NCBI GenBank assembly: GCA_922989275.2
Contig: OV277858.1
Coordinates: 97,140,794 to 97,204,793 of the forward strand
DNA from: Gari tellinella
Taxonomy: Eukaryota > Mollusca > Bivalvia > Cardiida > Psammobiidae
Reading direction: 5' to 3'
DNA: 64,000 bases
The position numbers and the translations under genes were made by a program. Below are positions 20,807 through 31,539 of the stretch, piece by piece; position 1 is the first letter of the stretch, and each line of letters starts with the position of its first letter. Below the pieces are notes generated by a model. That model did not search any database. It was not told the DNA's origin and saw nothing but the letters and a program-made list of their open reading frames with translations.

Positions 20807-21113
20807 TACAGTGCTCTCTTTCTATGACAACACCCGATGGGTGACTCAGATCGCGTGTGTTGTTCGGAGGAAGTTGTATAGAGAGGAAAAGTTAAAATTT
20901 GGCTTACATTTTGCAAACAGTTTGAAACCAGTTCAGACGCCGTTGTCACGCGCTTCTGTCATAATGTCCACTAATACATATAGTTAACTTTACGCGGCGT
21001 CTCATCTGGATCCAAACTGTTTGCAAAGGTTATCACTGTGGGAAACAGTGACAAGTGGTGTTGTAAAGAGGGAATCTTTGTAAAGAGGGCCGTTGTAGAG
21101 AGGGGGCACTGTA
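20807..21113 (-). mobile_element. MITE-E with its core hairpin split
   Basis: TACAGTGCTCTCTTTCTATG to GTAGAGAGGGGGCACTGTA. The two core 1 arms (20916-20950 and 20993-21022) are separated by about 45 bp that include CATAATGTCCACTAATACAT, arm sequence of family E itself. Confidence 0.75.
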
Positions 21114-21124
21114 CACTAGTCTAG

Positions 21125-21375
21125 TACAGTGGAGAATGTGGTATTCCTTCCAAATAAACGCGTTTACGCTAAAACTATTATTTGCAGTGCAAACAGTTTG
21201 GAACCAGATCAGACGCCGGGTAACCCGGCGTCTGATCAGGCTCCAAACTGTTTGCCACAAAAGATAAACAAGAATTATCAGAATTGTCCAAAAGTTGTTC
21301 TTTTCTACGTTTTAGTGCTTTGCGTTTGCGTACGTTTGCGTTTAAACGGGAAAGAATAACAGATTCTCCACTGTA
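21125..21375 (+). mobile_element. MITE-A, young subfamily (251 bp)
   Basis: TACAGTGGAGAATGTGGTAT to CAGATTCTCCACTGTA, with intact core 1. Same diagnostic marks as 18053-18302. Confidence 0.92.
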
Positions 21376-21456
21376 CAATCTTAAATAGTAATGAAAGGGT
21401 TAGACTTAATTGGAAACTAAAAGTGTCTAATTTGCGGCGTTCATAAGGGACTGCAC

Positions 21457-21774
21457 TACAGTGTTCCCTCCCTACAACGGCCCTCCAAACAAAGACTCAC
21501 TCCTTACAACGACCATTACCACAGTTCCCTGAACAGGACAACACTTTCACTACTGCAATATTGTTTGCTTAAAACTGCCGTCTGGTGTTTTTCGCAATAT
21601 TATGTATAAGTGGACATTTCAATACAAAAATATAATGACGAGGCGTATGCGATTGATTCAATCTGTTTGTAAATGTAAGTTAGTCTTAATTCCCCTCGCT
21701 ATAACGACTCCCTCCGAACAACACACACAATCTATGTCTCCCATCTGGTGTCGTTGTAGAGAAGGGGCACAGTA
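21457..21774 (+). mobile_element. MITE-E, core deleted
   Basis: TACAGTGTTCCCTCCCTACA to GTAGAGAAGGGGCACAGTA. Arms with CAATATTGTTTGCTTAAAAC and CAACACACACAATCTATG are family E. Only TTCAATCTGTTTG of the core remains. Confidence 0.75.
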
Positions 21775-21984
21775 TTTGCCATTTTATATGAAATGATCTG
21801 CTGTTTTGACTATCACTGGGATATCTTAAAATCATCATCGTACATGTAAATCTGAAATAAAATCACCCAGGCATAAATGGCGTAACAGAACCTGATTTAA
21901 AGTTAATACAACTGGTAAATAACGTTAATGTTTTAGAGAATAGATGAAGCTTTCTCTTTAACTCAACAAACATCTCGTTTCAGT

Positions 21985-22441
21985 ACAGTGGAGAAAACGT
22001 TATGTCCAAATTAACGCGTTTATGATTAAAACAATAGTTCTATGGCAAACAGTTTAGAGCCAAATTAGACGCAGCGTAACCCGGCGTCTGATTTGACTCC
22101 AAACTTATTGTCACTCATATTTAAAAGAATCACCAGCATTTTCAGGAAATTTATTTTTTCAACATGTTGGTACATTGCCTTTGAGTTTTGGTTCGTTTAA
22201 CTTTTTGCATGCTGGGTAATTCTTTCGTCTGCAACAATGGTCGTCTACAACTGTTCTAAAAAAATTCTATCCTAAAAATGGTCAGCGTGTCAAACAGTTT
22301 GGATCCTGATGAGAAGCCGCGTTATGCGGCGTCTCATCTGGATCCATAATGTTTGCAAAGGTAATCATTGTGGGGCATAACCGCCGCTAGCATGCAAAGA
22401 GAGTTAATTAAATTGAGGAAATAAAGTTTTCTCCACTGTAC
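21985..22441 (+). mobile_element. MITE-A carrying a nested MITE-D variant
   Basis: TACAGTGGAGAAAACGTTAT and GTTTTCTCCACTGTA are the A ends. A's arm GGTTCGTTTAA breaks at 22197 and resumes as TTAAATTGAGG after 22407, with the D variant between. This is TTAA-targeted insertion. Confidence 0.8.
22197..22407 (+). mobile_element. MITE-D variant nested at TTTAA of MITE-A
   Basis: Ends TTAACTTTTTGCATGCTGG and TAGCATGCAAAGAGAGTTAA. Arm CGTCTGCAACAATGGTCGTC. Core 1 at 22286-22355 has the GATGAGAAGCCGCGTTATGC variant. Confidence 0.8.
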
Positions 22442-22642
22442 CTGCAGCTAATGTTTTGTTCATCCAGGAGCGAAATAAGAAAGCCAGCGACTATAAAAGA
22501 AAATGACATTGCTAATGTCCATTAAAGGCATAAAACTCTCATTTATGTTCCAAGGTTGTAAATCTGGAGCACACTTATTTCCATAAAACTGCAACCTTTA
22601 TATCTGTTATAAAAGGAGAGATAGAACAGGACCCATGTCTAT

Positions 22643-22775
22643 AAAGCTTTTGAAAAAAAAACATGATCGTTCTAAAGAAATTGATTGGTCAGATTTGAGC
22701 ATCGGCTCAAATTTCATCAATCAAAAGCTTGATGAGGATCTCAGACTCATCTCAAACGCTTTATGTAAGCATTGA
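22643..22775. mobile_element. Palindromic element family J, copy 1
   Basis: GATTGGTCAGATTTGAGC (22683) faces GCTCAAATTTCATCAATC. Flanks ATCGTTCTAAAG and TGAGGATCTC resemble those around 33786. Confidence 0.55.
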
Positions 22776-22944
22776 CATTCAATAGATCCCGGACTAGCGT
22801 GTTCATGAATACAAAATCATTAATATGGATAAAATATTCTAAAGAGGGAATTATGATAATATAGAATTATGAAAATGCTCTTATCTAGTATTTTGACCTC
22901 TATGAGCCATTATCAAAGATACATGTAACCATGATTATCTTTGA

Positions 22945-23141
22945 TTAACCCATTTGTGTCCACGATCCCATATATGGGACATAGGAAAACAGTGTAGACA
23001 CTGATCAGAGTCTACATTGTTTGCTGATAGGAATTTCAATATAAAACAAAATGAAAATTTTAACCAGGCATCCCTAAAATAAACAATGGACTAATCCAAT
23101 ATATTAAACATGGAAGAATCCACTGGGCGCAAATGGGTTAA
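22945..23141 (-). mobile_element. MITE-F (197 bp)
   Basis: TTAACCCATTTGTGTCCACG to CTGGGCGCAAATGGGTTAA. Core 1 is shortened to ACAGTGTAGACACTGATCAG and AGTCTACATTGTTTGC. Palindromic CCCATATATGGG lies in the short arm. Confidence 0.8.
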
Positions 23142-23672
23142 ATGCCAACAGAGGTCGACCTACATGTATTAGATAAGTGCAGTTTCCTATGTTTGTTCAA
23201 TTCTATCAGCAAAAATATTTCTTATCTCTTAGTCTGTTTCTAGTTTACAAGATAGGTGACCACCTAAAGAATGTTGAAAGAAATGTTGAAATCGTCTTGA
23301 GGTATAGGATATCTAGGATGAAGACAATAGTTGTTATGGGCATATTTGTTTTTGCTATTTCCTTGAATAGAAAAATAAATTAAAGACGTACAAAGCGCGT
23401 ATTTATGGCGAAATTTGATAATAGGGGAAGAAAACCCATGTACACGTTTTACGTACAAGTATTCCATAAACATGTATTACATGTAGATTATACGTTTTTT
23501 ATGACAATATGTCCTTTATTCTCTTGTGTAATTATGAGGTATCTTTGTGCAGCTCTATATATAGAGCTCTTTAAATACCTCTGGAACCAACAAATAAAGA
23601 CATTAGCATACAGTGTCAACCATGTGTTACTATATTCTCGTCCAATGTAGACTTTTCCCTTAAAAGTACAAT
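23142..23672. other. Unassigned stretch
   Basis: Several overlapping open frames under 82 codons on both strands. No family or repeat recognised. Confidence 0.3.
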
Positions 23673-23830
23673 ACACTCGAACTTCGATATATCGATCTCG
23701 CTCAAGTCGAACTAAGCCGTATTTGTGCATATCTATTTAATTATTTCAAAATTGCTGACCTCGATTATATCATTCGAAGTTAAAACGTTGCATAGCAACA
23801 TTTCTAATTTTGAAATACGTATAGTCTACA
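23673..23830. mobile_element. Palindromic element family H, worn copy
   Basis: ACACTCGAACTTCGATATAT is an H end. GAAGTTAAAACGTTGCATAG and CAACATTTCTAATTTTGAAA match the H palindrome centre at 18800-18858 with many changes. Confidence 0.5.
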
Positions 23831-24007
23831 TATTAGCAATATCTTATATAAACCAGAAAAAACTATAAAAGTGACATCAAATAATTTCTTTTAAAAATAC
23901 AGGATCTAACGCTTTGTTCATAATTAAACTGTGGTCTACATTCTTTGTTTCCAAGCTAGCTATGCATGTCCGGCAATGCATTGTAGGATTGAATAGCTAT
24001 CGAAATC

Positions 24008-24072
24008 GTTTTCAAACAACTTGGATCCTGATCAAACGCCGCGTCACGCGGCGTCTGATCAGAATCCAAGTG
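24008..24072. repeat. Core 1 hairpin without a recognisable shell
   Basis: CAAACAACTTGGATCCTGAT to CTGATCAGAATCCAAG around CGCGTCACGCG. The flanks match none of A-G. Confidence 0.65.
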
Positions 24073-24271
24073 GTCTCATCAGTATTCAAACTTGTTACAT
24101 GGTCGACTGTATATATCGCATATTGCGGTGAAATAGTTAACCATTTATATATAGGATACAACTATTATGTAAATACATCAAATAACTTCCTTTATAGATA
24201 CTGGATCAAACGCGTTGTTCTATAGTACTGCTGAGCCAATGGTTCTTAACATAACTAGAATGTCGAACGCT

Positions 24272-24521
24272 TACAGTGTAGAATCTGTATTTCTTTCCCG
24301 TTTAAACGCAAACGTACGCAAACGCAAAGCACTAAAACGTAGAAAAGAACGACTTTTGGACAATTCTGATATTTCATGTTTATCTTGGTGGCAAACCGTT
24401 TGGAGCCTGATCAGATGCCGGGTTACCCGGCGTCTGATCTGGCTCCAAACTGTTTGCACTGCAAATAATAGTTTTAGCGTAAACGCGTTTATTGGGAAAG
24501 AATAACAGATTCTCCACTGTA
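24272..24521 (-). mobile_element. MITE-A, young subfamily (250 bp)
   Basis: TACAGTGTAGAATCTGTATT to CAGATTCTCCACTGTA, with intact core 1. Reverse-orientation member of the young group. Confidence 0.92.
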
Positions 24522-24623
24522 CCTCATACGCTGTCTGATAGTTTAAATGGACTTATAATTAAGTTTAGTCTATTTGTTAACTTTTTCAGGGTTGATTTAA
24601 ACGATATATTGCAAATTGATAAA

Positions 24624-24690
24624 CTGTGCAGACCCTGATCAGAGAGTTCCTTAAGGAATCCTCTAATCACGGCTAACAGGGTTTGCTTAG
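24624..24690. repeat. Variant core hairpin
   Basis: AACTGTGCAGACCCTGATCA, then GAGTTCCTTAAGGAATC in place of the usual stem, then ACAGGGTTTGCT. The palindromic centre is retained with a new sequence. Confidence 0.5.
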
Positions 24691-24811
24691 GACAAGTGTG
24701 CTATGTTTTGTTAATTAAATGTGTATGGACACTTTTCGTCTTCATTCATTTTCTCATATATCGATGTTTAGCATTTTTACTGGAAACAAAAACAAAAACT
24801 CATCGATATGA

Positions 24812-24880
24812 GTGTCAAACAGTACGGGCCAATATGAGACTCCGAGTAGCCCAGCGTCTGATTTGGATACCGCTGCAATC
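24812..24880. repeat. Core 1 remnant
   Basis: GTCAAACAGTACGGGCC and CAGCGTCTGATTTGGATACC keep both arms partially. Confidence 0.4.
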
Positions 24881-25093
24881 GGACCAGACAACACATTAAC
24901 CCTGATACAAGTATAGAGAAAATAATCCAGGGACATAAAAAAATAATTCCTTTCAAACCTCTGGATTAGAGGAATCTTTGATGCTTTGAATGAGAGAACA
25001 ACCGAGATAAAAACGTATATATTTGTATCGTGCTACATGAACATTAAACTTTGATAATTTATTCAATTGCTTTTCAATTCGCACTTACGATAG

Positions 25094-25357
25094 TACAACA
25101 GGGCTGCCATAAGATGACATAATAAATCCTAAGATTTCCAAATTTGCATGTTACAGGTGCGATTGTACGAATCGTACCTTTCCCCATCGCCTGTTTCTAG
25201 TTTTGTTGACACGTGGCTGCTTAAAGCAGGCTGAAAGTAAAGCAGAATGCGCATTGAGACGTATTCTGCTTTACTTTCTGCCTGCTTGAAGCTACAATGT
25301 ACTAGAAAAATAATCCGAAGAGTTAGGAAAAATCCTGAGACATGGCAGCCCTGTTCT
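25094..25357. mobile_element. Element family Q with a nested MITE-C
   Basis: AACAGGGCTGCCAT (25097) is mirrored by ATGGCAGCCCTGTT (to 25355), and TCCTAAGATTTCC by AGGAAAAATCCTGAG. A MITE-C lies between, so Q was probably a short palindrome opened by insertion. Confidence 0.55.
25183..25325 (+). mobile_element. MITE-C, right part missing
   Basis: CCCCATCGCCTGTTTCTAG and core 2 (25223-25301: AAAGCAGGCTGAAAGTAAAG and mirror with some mismatches) are family C. The long right arm and GGGTTAA end are gone. Confidence 0.65.
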
Positions 25358-25986
25358 GAGAATTATTCGTATAAAATATGCAAAGTATTAACTATACACA
25401 GTTTATAGACGACAATCTCAAAGTAGACCGGATATGACGTCAGAAAATAAGTTAAATATGAGGAAGTACTATGTTAAAACAATGACAGTGTGAATCTTAG
25501 ACAGTTTGGGATCTGACCTGACACATTGTCTTGCATTAGTGAACCTATTTTAGAAGGAAAATATCTACAGCTTCCCGTGAGCGATCTAGATACAATATAT
25601 AGCGTGCGAAATATTGGTATGGGTATATTACACTTTTTTCAAACGATACTTTTAGAAGAAATACACTATAAGGCATATCTAAAACTGTAAATTTACAACA
25701 ATTTTCCTCCAGTGATATAACAATTGTAACAACATAAACACGGTTGAGTCGGAAGTTATAAAAACTTTTGAGTTGAGTCTATAATCGTTCTCAAGCAGTT
25801 GATTAGTAAGATTCTTTGCTTATCTTCAAATATGACCAATCAAATACTTGCGATTGATCTGAACCACAACTCAGAAGCTTTGTAATAGTGAGGTCTGTTT
25901 GAAATTCTTAAAATAACATTGAGAAAGCTTAGGACATAATTAAGATAAATCTTGATTACCTATCGACCATTAAATTGCATATTAGC
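25358..25986. other. Mostly unassigned; possible family J remnant
   Basis: ATCGTTCTCAAGCAGTTGAT (25787) and ATGACCAATCAAATAC (25831) resemble J arms. Nothing else is recognised. Confidence 0.3.
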
Positions 25987-26217
25987 TACAGTGGAATAGA
26001 CGTTACTCTTTCCAGGTTAAACGCAACCGAAACGCATCGCATTAAAACGTAGAAAAATTACAACATTTCGACAGTTCTAAATACTTATTTGAATCTGAGT
26101 GGCAAACAGTTTGGAGCCTGATTAGGCGCCGAGTTATACGGCGTTTGATCCGGCTAAAACTGTTTGCAAAGGAAAGTATAGTTTTTTTTGGGAAATAATA
26201 ACGTCTTCCCAACTGTA
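25987..26217 (-). mobile_element. MITE-A
   Basis: TACAGTGGAATAGACGTTAC to GTCTTCCCAACTGTA. Core 1 (26101-26166) is worn. The inner right arm is shortened. Confidence 0.85.
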
Positions 26218-26780
26218 GCAACATGAAAGAGTATTAAGATGCGACATCTCACCAAGGTTTGCACTATTTTACATTAATTGATCTTCACTACGAACAAAAG
26301 CTCCATTGGAATATTTACATTCGCCCCATTCATATCCATTGACAGGAATGACGTTCAATTCGGACATGACCTGTGGATATGTTTCGCAGAGGAGGCGGGG
26401 CATATGCATTTTTCATTGGCGAATCAATCTTTGGAACTCGGACAGCAAACATTTGGCGGATTTTTCAAAAACTTGATATACCTTATAAATAGCAGCTGTC
26501 TGCATTTCTTTTTGACAAAATATCGATATTTTTGTTCTACTCTTTAAATGACGTAATTTCCAAATGACGTCAAATCGGCATTTTCGCGCCAAATTGTCAA
26601 TTTGTTGACGGTAGAATATAAACAATGGAAATTATTTTGAACACAGCTTCAGTAATTCGGTCATGGATGTCCTTATGGGGTACACATTGTTCGTGTTATC
26701 AACTTCTAATATGAATTAACATACATGCGTACTAACAAAATGTTCATTTAATATTAGAAATCAAAGTAATTATAATTAAA
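26218..26780. other. Unassigned stretch
   Basis: An 89-codon plus-strand frame (26278-26547) has no recognisable motif. Overlapping minus-strand frames make chance likely. Confidence 0.3.
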
Positions 26781-26890
26781 TGAACTAATTTTTTCGGCGT
26801 TTAAGCGAAATAAGCGACAGAAAATTATCGGCAAATTTGCCGATAATTTTCCATCGTTTATTTCGCTTGAACGCCGAAAAAATCAGTTCA
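26781..26890. mobile_element. Palindrome family K, 110 bp
   Basis: TGAACTAATTTTTTCGGCGT ... to ..ACGCCGAAAAAATCAGTTCA, centred on CGGCAAATTTGCCG. Arms of about 55 bp with a few mismatches. It directly abuts a MITE-A whose left terminus is missing. Confidence 0.75.
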
Positions 26891-26897
26891 TTCTTAA

Positions 26898-27107
26898 TAG
26901 TACGATATTCTTTCCCTCTTAAACGGAATGCAGTTAAACGTAGAACTTAACAACTTGTTGGCAATTCTGACCATTTATTTAATTCTGGGCGGCAAAGAGT
27001 TTTGAACCTGCCTTCTCATATGGCTCCAAACAGTATTGTTTGCGATACAAATAACAGTTTTAGCGTAAATGCGATAATTGGGAAAGCATTACGTTGTCTC
27101 CACTACA
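26898..27107 (-). mobile_element. MITE-A, left end and core worn
   Basis: TATTCTTTCCCTCTTAAACG begins the recognisable part. Core 1 is reduced to AAAGAGTTTTGAACCTG and GGCTCCAAACAG. The right end TTGTCTCCACTA is present. Confidence 0.6.
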
Positions 27108-27261
27108 GTGTCTTTAGATCACCCTTGTACATCTATAACGAGGTCTTCCAGCAAGGACAGGAAAGAATTAATTGCAGTTTACGAGTGTACATAGGCATAC
27201 ATGTACATAGGGTAATGACCCACTCTTTGACTCCCAAGCCATACACTGTCACTTGCAAATA

Positions 27262-27290
27262 GGTGAGCTCCTGATCAGACGCCGAGTTAC
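27262..27290. repeat. Core 1 left half, split from its partner
   Basis: GAGCTCCTGATCAGACGCCG is the left arm. The partner TTGGATTTCAACTGTTTGTC lies at 27535-27555, on the far side of a LINE-like insertion. Confidence 0.45.
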
Positions 27291-27298
27291 ATGTACTA

Positions 27299-27530
27299 CA
27301 CATTATTATTATTATTATACCCGATTTATATAGCGCTCTTTTCACACAGGAGTTGTGCGTTCAAAAGCGCTTCACATGAAATTATATAAATGTACCTACA
27401 AAGCGAGAAAGACAAATAACTACATTCACAATAAAAATGATACAATATTGAGATGCATGGAAACATGGAAATTCTTCCAATATTATTACCAAGATTATAA
27501 AATTGTTATAGATGCTGAGTAGCTCGCTGC
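27299..27530 (-). mobile_element. LINE-like 3' end with (ATT)n tail
   Basis: ATTATTATTATTATACCCGA and TTTATATAGCGCTCTTTTCA are of a type I know from 3' ends of non-LTR elements in aquatic invertebrates. The coding part is absent and the clade is not determined. Confidence 0.5.
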
Positions 27531-27732
27531 CTAATTGGATTTCAACTGTTTGTCACATATACCTATGTTTCTCCATGCTCTATGTTTACTTTCTGATTGT
27601 TGACGAGCACGTACATGGACACTACTGTAGTGCTCAGTGACAGTGATTTTATTTATAGTTTTCATTTTCAGAGTGTACAGCCATTATCACTGATTTCCCC
27701 TGCGATTTAATGTTATGAGTATTTATGTTGCT

Positions 27733-27946
27733 TTAACCCTTAGCCCGCCAAATAAATTGTCGTCTGCTATATTTCTCGTCTGCTCCAAGTTTCAAAGTGC
27801 TTCAAAGTTGCTCAAAATTTCTGACAATGTTGTCCGAGTGTCAAACAGCTTGGATCCGGATGAGACGCCGAGTTACACGGCGTCTCATCCGGATCCAAGC
27901 TGTTTGCATATGGAACGATAGTCGTGAGTGGCAGGCTAAGGGTTAA
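27733..27946 (+). mobile_element. MITE-G, copy 1 (214 bp)
   Basis: TTAACCCTTAGCCCGCCAAA to GGCAGGCTAAGGGTTAA. Core 1 here is AGCTTGGATCCGGATGAGAC, paired with its mirror. Nearly identical to 58919-59132. Confidence 0.9.
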
Positions 27947-27950
27947 CTCT

Positions 27951-28200
27951 TACAGTACTGTAGAGAAAATGTTTTCTTTCCCGTTTAAACGCAAACGAAA
28001 CGCAAAACACTAAAATGTAGAAAATGATGACTTTTTGACAACTCTGACATTTTATTTTTGATACGAGTGGCAAACAGTTTGGAGCCTGATCAGACGCCGG
28101 GTTACCCGGCGTCTGATCTGGATCCAAACTGTTTGCACTGCAAATAATAGCTTTAGCGTAAACGCGTTTATTGGGAAAGAATAACGTTTTCCCCGCTATA
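27951..28200 (-). mobile_element. MITE-A, full length
   Basis: GTAGAGAAAATGTTTTCTTT, CCCGTTTAAACGCAAACG, core 1 at 28070-28138, end GTTTTCCCCGCTATA. The first bases read TACAGTACTGTAGAG, a small terminal rearrangement. Confidence 0.85.
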
Positions 28201-28261
28201 TACAAACAACCACTGTCAGTTGATGTAGCGGAGAAGTCGTGACATGTATTCCTTTCCCGTG

Positions 28262-28331
28262 TAACCCTTTCATGATCAAATAATTCGGGAGATTTTTACC
28301 CCTTCATCGCTTTACTATCGTCTGCTTCAGT
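28262..28331 (+). repeat. MITE-D left-end fragment
   Basis: TAACCCTTTCATGATCAAAT and CCCCTTCATCGC..TCGTCTGCTTC match in reverse the end of the D copy at 57030-57095. Confidence 0.55.
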
Positions 28332-28339
28332 ATTGATGT

Positions 28340-28914
28340 ATCATGGTAGTAGTAGTTTATTAAATCCTCCATTAATGGAGATCTATAATATATTGCAATA
28401 TAATAAATGAACACTTTAAACATACATGTACATGTATATGCGAAATAGCATTTTGCCATACAAACAGAGTTACTATTATAGATATTATAGATATACATTT
28501 GTACCAGTATCTCAGTTAGATGTGTTACTGTACGAATACTACACGATACACATCAATGATGATGACATGAACTTGTATTTACAAAGTAATTGCATGTATA
28601 GCAATAAACAATTATATACATGTATACTCTGTTCCAATATTCCTAGTTACAATTGACCATAACAATAGACACCCGTTTAACCACACCCCATCCAGACGAA
28701 AGAAGGAGCTATACATGTAGGTATCCATTATTTATATACAACAAATGAGACAGTTAACCCCTTCCTCAGCAGTTGCGCATTAATGCACTTCAACCTGCTC
28801 TTCAATATAATCTCCACAAATAAATAATGACCTCTTACTTATATCACAAGTGCCAGTCCAAAGCAAGATGTACATACTGTAAAGCAGATAAGCTTCTGTA
28901 GCCGGATGTGCTTA
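28340..28914. other. Mostly unassigned; possible LINE 3' tail
   Basis: GTAGTAGTAGTTTATTAAAT at 28345 resembles a retroelement 3' terminus on the minus strand. Many TACATGTA-type motifs. No coding sequence. Confidence 0.3.
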
Positions 28915-29166
28915 TTAACCCTTTACCCAATAACCCATATATAACATTAGATAAAGGCGATCACTTAAAGCAGGTTGAAAGTAAAGCAGAATGTGCCTTA
29001 AGGCACATTCTGCTTTTCTTTCAGCCTGCTTTAAACTACCATCTGCTAGGCTATATAAAATATTTGTTATGGTAATTGTTCATGAGGGTATAAACGGGAA
29101 CTATTTTCTTCAGCGGAGGAATAAATTAGATACGCTAAAAGTCGCTTCTATGGGGGAAAGGGTTAA
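28915..29166 (+). mobile_element. MITE-C, full length (252 bp)
   Basis: TTAACCCTTTACCCAATAAC to TATGGGGGAAAGGGTTAA. Core 2 carries the paired change GTGCCTTAAGGCAC where other copies have GCGC..GCGC. Confidence 0.88.
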
Positions 29167-29245
29167 GGAACACTCGCCCCGACCCGGGTTTGAACCCGGG
29201 TCGCCAGATTCGCAGTCATGCATTCTACGTTCTACTATGATAAAC
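29167..29245 (-). repeat. tRNA-like fragment (T-arm and anticodon side)
   Basis: Read on the minus strand, GACCCGGGTTCAAACCCGGG is a perfect T-arm-like hairpin with a B box. The 5' half is degenerate. It abuts the MITE-C exactly. Confidence 0.5.
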
Positions 29246-29461
29246 GTACACACTGTGACACTCCTAAATGAGCTCTCTGTCAACAATGAATAAAACCAAT
29301 AAAACTCACAAACCAGTTCTTAGGTAGTACAAAAACGACATATATCGTACATGTATATCATACATGTATATTATAAATAGTATAACCTTTTCACAAATCA
29401 GTAAACAATCGCCAGTTCAGTCTCTGCTAATCCTATTTATTGTTAAATCCATGGCCGGATT

Positions 29462-29522
29462 TTGCATACAGTTTAGACCCAGATCAGCCACCGGTGACCA
29501 GGATCCTAAGCTCTTTGTCATC
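29462..29522. repeat. Core 1 remnant
   Basis: CAGTTTAGACCCAGATCAG and ACCAGGATCCTAAGCTCTTT; stem shortened to CACCGGTGACC. Confidence 0.4.
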
Positions 29523-29698
29523 TATGCACATACTTGATATCAAAATGTTTAATTTGTATGTTTTGTCACAAAAAATCGCAGAATGCAATATCAAAGCAGA
29601 ACATTTGTGGCGTTCCAGAAACATAATATTAATAATTTTGCAGTACGTAATAACGACGAAGCACTGTCAACATTAATGCGGACGTCATCAACTATACC

Positions 29699-29925
29699 TT
29701 AACCCCTTAAGTCCTATGACGTCATCAATCATATACAATAGTCGTCTGCTTTAATTCTTAAAACGTAAATTTTTGTGTTTTCTTTGGTGTTTACTTAGGA
29801 AATATTGAAGTGAGCGTCAAACAGTTCGGATCCTGATCAGACGCCGCATTATGCGGCGTCTGATCAGAATCGAAACTGTTTGCAAATAACCATTGTTATA
29901 TGCAGCAAGGCAGCCATGGAGTTAA
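29699..29925 (+). mobile_element. MITE-D, near full length
   Basis: TTAACCCCTTAAGTCC..GTCGTCTGCTTTAATTC; core 1 (29818-29884) has the CGCATTATGCG stem. The right arm AAATAACCATTGTTATA and the end GCCATGGAGTTAA are worn. Confidence 0.75.
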
Positions 29926-30028
29926 TACCAGTGGCCTTAGTCTGGCATGGTTTGATTTCCTCGAATGATCCTCCTGTGAGTGATAATATCAAAGCTCCTC
30001 TTTTTTGTCTTTCTCACAATGGAACCAG

Positions 30029-30278
30029 TGCAGTGGAAAAATGCTATTCTTTTCCGTTTAAACACTATCAAACCGAAAAAGCATTGCAATGATAGATAGA
30101 AAAAACATCTTTATACCATTTCTGACTGTTCATTTTAATCTGAATGGCGAAAAATTTGGAGCCTAATCAGACATCAGGTTACCCGGCATCTTATCTGGCT
30201 TTAAATGTTTTGCAAATTGAAACAATTCTTTTTAGCATGAACGAGTTTAAATTGGACAAAAACAACGTCTGCATTATA
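30029..30278 (-). mobile_element. MITE-A, diverged
   Basis: CAGTGGAAAAATGCTATTC, TCCGTTTAAACACTATCAA, worn core 1 (30152-30213), end AACGTCTGCATTATA. Confidence 0.7.
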
Positions 30279-31338
30279 CCAGCGTTTATATCTTGGCGAC
30301 ATGTACATATTTCACCCAGTTAATGCAAGTTTGAATAACTCAAATTAGTCTTCTTACCAATGTCAACCCACTTTTGCCAGTAATAACACAATTGTTTTAC
30401 TATGGTAATTACTTGTTGTCATCTGAATAAAATGCATTGATATTTGACGCTGTCGGAGAGGTTTTACCGAAACTAAAAGCTTTATTAAAGATCTATTACA
30501 CTATTCTGAATAATTAACTATGTCCCATCAAACACAAACGTGCAATGTGCACGATTTGCTTGAGATGTGAATCCAAAATCAGCCCCTCTCCAGTTCCCAC
30601 AGATTGCCTTACGATTTGTTGTTTGGCTCATTTGCTTTTTCATTTTCTGACACGTAAATAATATGCTTGGACTGTACCATGTTGTAATTCAATAAGGTTT
30701 GTTTTGTCATGGCACGACTCAAATACAGTCTGACATCTGTTGAACGACTACTATATAAAAAAAACCATGGTGACATATAATTTGAATTACATGTACTTCA
30801 CTACTTTGAGACAATGTATTTAATTAAATCTCCCAAGACATCGTTGAAATTGCCTTGTAATTCATTAGCTGAAAAGCTGCATTTAACTATATATATCCAT
30901 GGCGTCTCATATACAGGTGTATGCACTGTTTGCTAGTCCATACGAATTGTTCTGCTCCTTGGACAAACGCTGCTGTGTATTTAGAACACCATGGTTTATC
31001 TATAATGAAATCTTCCAGCAAGCACAAGGGAACATTCATCAACACATTTAAATGGGTTAATGGCGAATTGTTTTGGCAGCCAGTCAATGATTAAGAAATA
31101 ATCGATGTTCTACCGTTGTTAAACGGTATTCTACAACAGTTTGGAGTTGTGATGCGCAGGAATTGACCACGAAGGCCGACTTTTCGTTGAAAACTGCGCT
31201 TTACCGTAGGGTTGGTACAGGAAGAGCCTGTTTAAAAGGACTAATTTCACAGCGTGGTAAAACACTCTAGGTATACCACGACGAATTTGTTCTTTGTTTA
31301 TAAAGACGAATTCACGTGTCATGTTAGAATTTTAGTTA
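30279..31338. other. Unassigned 1.06 kb
   Basis: No palindromic element, tRNA-like unit or coding frame with recognisable motifs. Confidence 0.35.
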
Positions 31339-31539
31339 TACAGTAAAACCTACCTATAACGGCAACTAAAACAAAGGCTTTTTGATTGTATAAAAAACAG
31401 ATGCAGGTTAGAGTAAGGTGACAGTAAAACAGAAAGCTCCTAAAGAAGCTTTTTTACTGTCACCTTGCTTTAAGCAATCACTTGTCGTAAACTTCTTATG
31501 ATAAACAATTAAGTGCTCATAACACAGAGGTTATAGTGT
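31339..31539 (+). mobile_element. MITE-B, worn right end
   Basis: TACAGTAAAACCTACCTATA opens it. Core 2 (AAGGTGACAGTAAAACAGAA, AGCTCCTAAAGAAGCT) is mostly paired. The end GAGGTTATAGTG is degenerate. Confidence 0.8.
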
